Shown one piece after another: positions 49,354-54,338 of a stretch of 54,338 nt of DNA (position 1 is its first letter; each line of letters starts with the position of its first letter). The notes under the pieces were generated by a model. The model ran no database searches. It had not been told where the DNA came from and saw only the letters and a list, made by a program, of their open reading frames with translations. The stretch covers positions 1 to 54,338 of the forward strand of contig JAEYCM010000031.1 in the NCBI GenBank assembly GCA_023455425.1, read 5' to 3'. The position numbers and the translations under genes were made by a program. Source of the DNA: Bacillota bacterium. GTDB taxonomy: Bacteria; Bacillota; Clostridia; Christensenellales; CAG-138.

Positions 49354-50064
49354 TTATTTGTCATGCGCGTTGCGCACAAGTGTCAGGGGCGCTCCGCCGG
49401 AAAGCGGCAAAAAGCTTACATAAAGAGAGATGCGGTTTTCTTTATCCAGGCTGTTCCACAGCGCGCCGGCAAACGGTTCGAGCGGCCCTTCCGGTAATGT
49501 AACCTGGACAGGCTCGCCGGAGAAGGTTTTGAGCGGATCAAAACCTTCTTCGTAGGTGTGGATGAGATGCCCCACGCCTGCGGAAGTATCCGCGTACTCA
49601 TAAAAATCCCGCAAACAATTCATAGTGGCGGGCTCTTTTCTCAGGATAGAAAGCGTGTATTGCGCCTGATTTCTCCTGATATGCAATATGCCGCTGATGC
49701 GCGGCGTAAAATGCGGAGCGTCCGGCTCATAAGAGCGGGTGAGCAGCGCGGAACGGAAGCTGCCGCCGTTTTGTAAAAACGAGCAGATGGTATCCGTCTG
49801 ATCACCGTTGGTCACAATCAAAGCGTCCCCGCAGCGGCGGATCGGCGCGTATAATATCAGGGAAGGATCGGTTACAAGCGCCGCATCATATGGCTGGGCA
49901 AGGATGCCATCCGCCGTTTGCGTAAAGATGCGGTTGCGGCTGTTGACGCTGCGTCCCATAATGAAATAAGAAACCACAGCATATTCGCCGCCTCTTGTTA
50001 CGCCCAAAAGAATGCCTCTTCCCGGGTATTGCCTGCCGGAAAGATAGTCCATGAGTTCCTTCAT
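49354..50064 (-). CDS. IMP cyclohydrolase, archaeal PurO-like family
   Basis: A 236-residue protein starting after GAGGAG. It matches the IMP_cyclohyd family: YPGRGILLGVTRGG, YFIMGRSVNSRNR, YAPIRRCGDALIVTNGDQTD and PRISGILHI. These proteins close the purine ring from FAICAR to IMP and are unrelated in fold to the cyclohydrolase half of PurH. It is first in a two-gene unit with the stand-alone transformylase, transcribed from the promoter at 50108-50136. Confidence 0.9.
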   Translation of the reverse strand: MKELMDYLSGRQYPGRGILLGVTRGGEYAVVSYFIMGRSVNSRNRIFTQTADGILAQPYDAALVTDPSLILYAPIRRCGDALIVTNGDQTDTICSFLQNGGSFRSALLTRSYEPDAPHFTPRISGILHIRRNQAQYTLSILRKEPATMNCLRDFYEYADTSAGVGHLIHTYEEGFDPLKTFSGEPVQVTLPEGPLEPFAGALWNSLDKENRISLYVSFLPLSGGAPLTLVRNAHDK

Positions 50065-50107
50065 TGCCGCTCCTCAATATGTGAACATTTACGCCGTTGT
50101 ATAAATA

Positions 50108-50136
50108 ATATTACACAAAATAACGAATATTATCAA
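50108..50136 (-). promoter_or_regulatory. Sigma-A promoter of the purine unit
   Basis: On the minus strand TTGATA (50136-50131) and TAATAT (50113-50108) are 17 bases apart, about 45 bases before the PurO-like start. I found no purine riboswitch fold between them or upstream. Confidence 0.7.
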
Positions 50137-50261
50137 GAGAAAAAGCTCTAACATTAGCATATATCTGTTGGACGGCATGCAATGAGACCCATAGCTGCAG
50201 TGCCGAATCGTCTTTTCTGAAACCGCGGTATTTTTTAAATGTGAAAAATATCGATTAGTGA

Positions 50262-50291
50262 TTGCTTTCGTTTGATCGTGTATGTTATTAT
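50262..50291 (+). promoter_or_regulatory. Promoter of the fucose-isomerase-like gene
   Basis: TTGCTT (50262-50267) and TATTAT (50286-50291) with 18 bases between. A leader of about 110 bases precedes the start. No copy of the LacI operator was found near it. Confidence 0.5.
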
Positions 50292-50410
50292 ATCTTTGCG
50301 GGTAAGAGATGCCCGGGATAAAAATACCATGCGTGCGCAAGTGTTCCGGTCGGACGGAAGCGGCGTAATTTACATTAATCTGCACATCTATGGTTACAGG
50401 AGGAAACGGT

Positions 50411-51739
50411 ATGAAGGCGCGGTTGGTTCCTGTTTATTTTTCAGAAGCGAACGAAAGGGAACAAAAAGAGTTCCAGCAGCAGATGGAACGGCTCCATGAT
50501 TTTTATGGGGACGTTGCGGAGTTCCTTCCCGCGGTATGTCTTGGCGATAAAATGCCCGAAGCGGATGCGGTTGTGTTCCCGCAGCTCATATTCGCAGCGT
50601 TCCGGCACAACGATATTTTCCAACAGATCAAGATGCCCATCGTGGTGCTTACTTCCCGCTTTGGCACGGTGGAAATGTGGGACTGGGAGATTGTGACCTA
50701 TCTGCGGGATATCGGATGTAGCGTGTTCTCGCCCTATACCGTAGAGCTTGCAAAGACCATACTGCGCGCTATCGCCGTGAAAAGGAGCCTCAAGGACGGC
50801 GCGAAATTTTTGATGTTCCAGGATACGCCGGGCGAAGGCATGCAGGCGAACATTTTTAAGCGCTTTTACTGGTGGGAGCAGGAAAGTACGGACACCATGC
50901 AGGAAGTGTTCGGCTTAAAGCTCATTTACCGCAGCTGGAAGGAACTCAACGACCTCGCGCGCAGCATACCCGACGAAGAAGCCGCGAAGGTTTGCGCGGA
51001 CTGGGACGTACATCAGGAAGGCGTTTGCCAAAAGAATTATTACAAGGCTGTCAAGGTCTATATGGCCGTGAAGGAAGTCATTGAGGAGATCGGGGATGTC
51101 GCGGGCGTCGGCTCCAACTGCCTCAACGAATCCTTCCATTGCGATACCACGCCCTGCCTCGCGTGGAACCTGCTCTTTGAACGGGACAATATCATCTGGG
51201 CATGCGAAGGGGATACGCTCACGCTGCTTTCTACTTATATTCTATACCGCTCCATGGAAAAGCCCATCATGATGACCAACCTGTATCCCTTCTTGGTCGG
51301 CATGGCGGCGCTTGCGCATGAAAAGATCGACCATTTCCCGGATATTGCGGATCCGGACAATCACGCGCTCGGCGTTCACTGCGGATATTTCGGCCTGGTG
51401 CCGCGCCAGTTCTGCAGCGAATGGACCATGCGGCCGAAGGTGCTTGAAATCGTCAACGAAGACGCCATCGTGCTCGACGGACGCTTCCCGGTGGGTCCGG
51501 TGACGCTTGCGAAAATTTTTCCCGGTTTTAAGAAGCTCTCCATCATCAAGGCGGAAATCGAGGATTATGTGCAGTACCCCGGGTCGGATTGCCGCAACGG
51601 CGCCCTAATTCGCTATCAGGATGGGCATAAGGTGATGGACGCGCTCAGTTCGCATCATTCCCTCATCATCAGCGGGGATGTCACCCCGGCGCTTTTGCAG
51701 CTTGCCAAGGTATTTGGCTGGGAAGCGAACGTGCTATAA
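50411..51739 (+). CDS. L-fucose/L-arabinose isomerase-like protein
   Basis: AGGAGG seven bases upstream sets the start at 50411 (442 residues). The protein belongs to the fucose/arabinose isomerase fold. It has WEIVTYLRDIG in the N-terminal domain, a metal-site glutamate in IWACEGDTLTLL, and the subfamily block PIMMTNLYPFLVG. HCGYFGLVPRQFCSEWT holds a likely metal-site histidine. The sequence is far from classical FucI (about 590 residues) and AraA (about 490), so the true sugar or a decarboxylating role is open. Adjacent LacI, epimerase and sugar-binding genes support a sugar-catabolic role. Confidence 0.8.
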   Translation: MKARLVPVYFSEANEREQKEFQQQMERLHDFYGDVAEFLPAVCLGDKMPEADAVVFPQLIFAAFRHNDIFQQIKMPIVVLTSRFGTVEMWDWEIVTYLRDIGCSVFSPYTVELAKTILRAIAVKRSLKDGAKFLMFQDTPGEGMQANIFKRFYWWEQESTDTMQEVFGLKLIYRSWKELNDLARSIPDEEAAKVCADWDVHQEGVCQKNYYKAVKVYMAVKEVIEEIGDVAGVGSNCLNESFHCDTTPCLAWNLLFERDNIIWACEGDTLTLLSTYILYRSMEKPIMMTNLYPFLVGMAALAHEKIDHFPDIADPDNHALGVHCGYFGLVPRQFCSEWTMRPKVLEIVNEDAIVLDGRFPVGPVTLAKIFPGFKKLSIIKAEIEDYVQYPGSDCRNGALIRYQDGHKVMDALSSHHSLIISGDVTPALLQLAKVFGWEANVL

Positions 51740-51851
51740 GCATGGCTTAGCGGATTTTGTGCGCATCGGGTTGGGCCGGGGCAATGCCGCAGTAAACTTG
51801 GTGGATTGTCTATCGTTTGCTAGCGTTTTCTATTAGATATTTCGATATTGC

Positions 51852-51880
51852 TTGACAACGGGATATTGCGCTGCTATGAT
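51852..51880 (+). promoter_or_regulatory. Sigma-A promoter of the lacI-type gene
   Basis: TTGACA (51852-51857) and TATGAT (51875-51880) are 17 bases apart. Transcription would start near 51887. The 51740-52063 gap holds this, the operator at 51922, and a weak ATCGC/GCGAT hairpin with six T residues (52005-52023) that could be an attenuator. Confidence 0.8.
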
Positions 51881-51921
51881 ATGCACATATAGTCCATTAT
51901 TCTTATATAGAGTTTAACTGA

Positions 51922-51935
51922 TGTAATCGATTACA
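51922..51935 (+). promoter_or_regulatory. LacI-family operator
   Basis: TGTAATCGATTACA is a perfect 14-base palindrome with the central CG typical of LacI/GalR operators. It lies about 35 bases after the predicted transcription start of the regulator's own gene, which suits autorepression by roadblock. Confidence 0.85.
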
Positions 51936-52063
51936 AAACGATTTTTCTTTGTCAGACTTGGTTCGAACTCAAACAACTTTAATCGTAATTTTCGGACAAA
52001 CGCGATCGCAGCGGCGATTTTTTGGTATCCGATTTCGTAAAAGCTTCTTAGACGAGGTGTGTC

Positions 52064-53080
52064 ATGGTAACAATTGCGGACGTTGCGCGGGAAGCCAAGG
52101 TATCCGTGGCAACGGTCTCCCGGGTGCTTAACAACAATTCACGGGTTATGCCGGAAACGACACAACGGGTAGAGGCTGCGATTGAGAAGCTTTCTTACGA
52201 ACCGAATATATTGGCGCGCAACTTCCGGAAAAATGAAAGCCGGGTCATCCTCATTCTTGCACCCAATATTACCAATCCGTATTATGCAAACATTTTAACC
52301 GGTATTGGCGCTGCGGCAAGAAGGCTTGGATATAGCGTCATGATCTGCACCACAGGCGGCGAAGGGGCGCAGGAATTGGAATTCTTGAGCATGCTTCCCA
52401 AAAAACGCGCGGACGGCGCAATATTGCTGGCCTCCATGATGGCAGCCAAGGAACTTGAAAAATACGCAAGGCAATATCCCATTGTTCAATGCTGCGAATA
52501 TGAACCCGGCACAAAGGTTGCACATGTATCGGTAGACAACTACAAGGCCGCAAGGCGGGCCGTAGAATATCTCATCAAAACCGGACATACCCGCATCGCG
52601 ACCATCAGCAGCGTAAACGGCTACCCCAGCACGCGGCTGCGCTTAAAAGGCTATTTTGACGCGCTGCAGGAAGCGGGTATTTCCGCGGAAGAAGACTACA
52701 TTCGCTACGGCAGCTTTGATTACAGCTTCCAGAGCGGTATGATTGCAGCTCAGGGGCTGCTTTCTATGGAGCAAAAACCCACGGCGATATTCTGCATCTC
52801 CGATATGCTCGCCCTAGGCGCGATCAACGGCGCACAGACAATGGGCCTGCATGTACCTGAGGATATTTCCATACTGGGCTTTGACGATGTGGAACACGCC
52901 ACCATGTTCCGTCCTTACATCACCACCATGGCGCAGCCCTGCCACCAGCTTGGAGAATGCGCGGCGGAGCTTCTATACGACCTGATGCGCGGGGAAGCCG
53001 CAAAGCGGCGGGAGATCATGCTTCCGTCCGAACTGAAAATCAGGGCAAGCACAAAAAGCAATACCGGGGAGAGTGAGTAG
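52064..53080 (+). CDS. LacI family transcriptional regulator
   Basis: A 338-residue protein. The N-terminal helix-turn-helix is TIADVAREAKVSVATVSRVL with the hinge helix at SYEPNILARNFR. The sugar-binding core has VILILAPNITNPYYANIL, AHVSVDNYKAARRAVEYLI, PTAIFCISDMLALGAI and ISILGFDDVEHATMFRPYIT. It should repress this sugar locus in the absence of an inducer, using the palindrome 130 bases upstream. The epimerase gene follows three bases after its stop. Confidence 0.95.
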   Translation: MVTIADVAREAKVSVATVSRVLNNNSRVMPETTQRVEAAIEKLSYEPNILARNFRKNESRVILILAPNITNPYYANILTGIGAAARRLGYSVMICTTGGEGAQELEFLSMLPKKRADGAILLASMMAAKELEKYARQYPIVQCCEYEPGTKVAHVSVDNYKAARRAVEYLIKTGHTRIATISSVNGYPSTRLRLKGYFDALQEAGISAEEDYIRYGSFDYSFQSGMIAAQGLLSMEQKPTAIFCISDMLALGAINGAQTMGLHVPEDISILGFDDVEHATMFRPYITTMAQPCHQLGECAAELLYDLMRGEAAKRREIMLPSELKIRASTKSNTGESE

Positions 53081-53083
53081 TTT

Positions 53084-53929
53084 ATGAGAAAGATCGGCGT
53101 CAGCTCCTTTGTCTGGGTTTCCCCGTTCCAAACGGAAGCGCTTGACCAGCTTGCCCATGCAAAATCCATCGGCTTTGATATTTACGAAATCGCCGTAGAG
53201 AACCCCAACGTCATTGATATTGAAAGAGTACAGCGGGAAGCTGAGCGCGTGGGGATAGAAGCGACCATCTGCGGCGCGTTCGGCGAAACCCGGGATATTT
53301 CAAGCCCGGTGGAGGCGTACCGTACGGAGGGGATGGAATATATCCGCACATTGATCGATATGGCCGCCGTGTGCAAATCCCCCTATGTGGCGGGCCCCAT
53401 GTATGCAGCCGTCGGCCGGGCGCGCCAGGCAACGCCCGAAGAAAAGCGGGAGCAGACGGCCTATGCCGTAGAAAACCTCAAGCGCGTTTCGGACTATGCC
53501 GCAAAGCGGAATGTGGCGCTTGCGCTCGAACCGCTCAACCGCTTTGAGACGGATTTTATGAACACCGTGGAGCAGGGACTGGAGCTGTTACACAAGGTCG
53601 GCTACGATAACGCCGGGTTCCTGCTGGACACCTTCCATATGAATATTGAAGAAAAATCTCTGCCCGCCGCCATCCGTATGGCAAAAGGCAAGATATTCGA
53701 TTTCCACTCCTGCGCAAACGACAGGGGTACGCCGGGAGAGGACCATTTTGACTGGCCCGCGATTGCCGCGGCGCTTGACGATGCGGGCTACCAAGGCCCC
53801 GTGGTCATCGAAAGCTTTACGCCTGAGATCAAGGAGATCGCAAAGGCCGTCTCCCTCTGGCGTCCGCTCGCCAAGAGCCCTGACGCGCTCGCGCAAAAAG
53901 GATACGCGTTTTTGCGCAGCACATTCTAA
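53084..53929 (+). CDS. Tagatose/psicose 3-epimerase family protein
   Basis: A 281-residue TIM-barrel of the sugar phosphate isomerase/epimerase family. The metal ligands of D-tagatose 3-epimerases are in place: Glu in ALALEPLNRFETDF, Asp in FLLDTFHMNIEE, His in IFDFHSCANDRG, and Glu in GPVVIESFT. It begins MRKIGVSSFVWVSPF. It probably epimerises a free keto-sugar at C3 for entry into catabolism. It is coupled to lacI (three-base gap) and followed by the sugar-binding lipoprotein gene. Confidence 0.9.
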   Translation: MRKIGVSSFVWVSPFQTEALDQLAHAKSIGFDIYEIAVENPNVIDIERVQREAERVGIEATICGAFGETRDISSPVEAYRTEGMEYIRTLIDMAAVCKSPYVAGPMYAAVGRARQATPEEKREQTAYAVENLKRVSDYAAKRNVALALEPLNRFETDFMNTVEQGLELLHKVGYDNAGFLLDTFHMNIEEKSLPAAIRMAKGKIFDFHSCANDRGTPGEDHFDWPAIAAALDDAGYQGPVVIESFTPEIKEIAKAVSLWRPLAKSPDALAQKGYAFLRSTF

Positions 53930-54013
53930 ATCCCTCCGGCGCAGGGAACCACATCAGAATTAAAGCTTGGCCATAGGCTAAGAAAAGTAAAAATCATACA
54001 GGAGGAAAGAAAC

Positions 54014-54338
54014 ATGAAGAAACTTCTGGCCATCGCACTTTGCCTCGCCATGGTGCTTGGTGCCGTAGCTTGCGCTGCTCCCGCCGCGCCCGCTGCAACT
54101 GAAGCCCCTGCGGCAACCGAGGCGCCTGCCGCCGCGACCGAAGCACCGGCAACCGAAGCTCCCGCTGAGGAAGCGCCCCTCGTAGGCATCTCCGTACCCA
54201 ACAACCCCACCGGCTGGGTTGCGGCTGTGCAGTGGTCCGCAAAGCAGACGGCCGACCAGCTTGGCCTCAACTACCGCCTCGTCGCTTCTGAAAACGCGAA
54301 CGACCAGGCTAACCAGATCGATGAACTCATCAGCCTGG
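54014..54338 (+). CDS. Sugar ABC transporter substrate-binding lipoprotein (partial)
   Basis: Only the first 108 codons are in the window. GGAGG lies eight bases before ATG. A lipoprotein signal peptide ends at LGAVAC, followed by an Ala/Thr/Glu/Pro linker made of repeated ATEAPA units. The start of a RbsB-type periplasmic-binding fold (VGISVPNNPTGWVAAVQW and ADQLGLNYRLV) follows. It should bind a sugar outside the cell and pass it to an ABC permease encoded beyond the window. Its place after the epimerase suggests the same sugar. Confidence 0.88.
   Translation, partial: MKKLLAIALCLAMVLGAVACAAPAAPAATEAPAATEAPAAATEAPATEAPAEEAPLVGISVPNNPTGWVAAVQWSAKQTADQLGLNYRLVASENANDQANQIDELISL

Noticed and set aside
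50065..50260. Purine riboswitch upstream of the PurO-like gene
   Set aside because: The leader between promoter and start is only about 40 bases and shows no three-way-junction fold.

Overview
The window reads as chromosomal DNA of a Gram-positive (monoderm) anaerobe of the class Clostridia. Most of it is moderately GC-rich. Nearly every gene has a strong GGAGG-type ribosome binding site, several genes start with TTG or GTG, secreted proteins carry Gram-positive signal peptides, and there are no outer-membrane genes. Family content (PyrK-type dihydroorotate dehydrogenase, PyrI, DUF1002, DUF523, DUF2007, MutS2, PadR/HAAS pair, LytTR/DUF3021 pair) supports Firmicutes/Clostridia. I cannot name a genus from sequence reading alone.

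Layout. 1-5.4 kb: tRNA-Pro, a tRNA-like remnant, a DrrA-type ABC exporter, a chemoreceptor and a cell-wall amidase, all on the minus strand. 5.7-17.6 kb (plus strand): PLP aminotransferase, DJ-1/PfpI protein, U32 RlhA-like protein, MutS2, DUF523, a two-component system, an HtrA protease and an alpha/beta hydrolase. 17.7-20.9 kb: three tandem secreted paralogues of unknown function. 21.1-23.6 kb (minus): a flavin-based redox module made of a NusG-II protein, a Gx-transporter protein and a three-domain FMN-binding protein. 23.7-26.0 kb: an FAD oxidoreductase-Rieske fusion coupled to a tocopherol-cyclase-like protein. 26.0-28.3 kb: an AT-rich island (DUF3021, LytTR regulator, serine beta-lactamase-like hydrolase). 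28.5-31.5 kb: a DUF1002 secreted protein and a sigma factor with its presumed membrane anti-sigma factor. 31.7-37.3 kb (minus): a complete de novo pyrimidine operon pyrB-I-C-F-K-D-E with a good promoter and a terminator in its leader. 37.8-42.3 kb: NlpC/P60 protein, membrane partner, cupin, PadR/HAAS pair. 42.4-50.1 kb (mostly minus): Spx/ArsC-like protein, SanA/YdcF-like protein, nitrilase, threonine synthase, P-loop protein, SCP2-like and DUF2007 proteins, and the last two purine steps as separate AICAR transformylase and archaeal-type IMP cyclohydrolase (PurO) genes. 50.4-54.3 kb: a sugar locus with a fucose-isomerase-like protein, a LacI regulator with a perfect palindromic operator, a tagatose-3-epimerase-family enzyme and a sugar-binding lipoprotein cut by the window end.

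The least expected signals are: a dispersed repeat family located in 3' untranslated regions, with fixed orientation to the upstream gene and hairpin arms that change sequence but keep pairing; the tandem secreted paralogue cluster; the multi-flavin redox module; and several clean regulatory sites (PadR operator inside a consensus promoter, LacI operator, pyr leader attenuator). No CRISPR array, complete insertion sequence, prophage or rRNA gene was seen.
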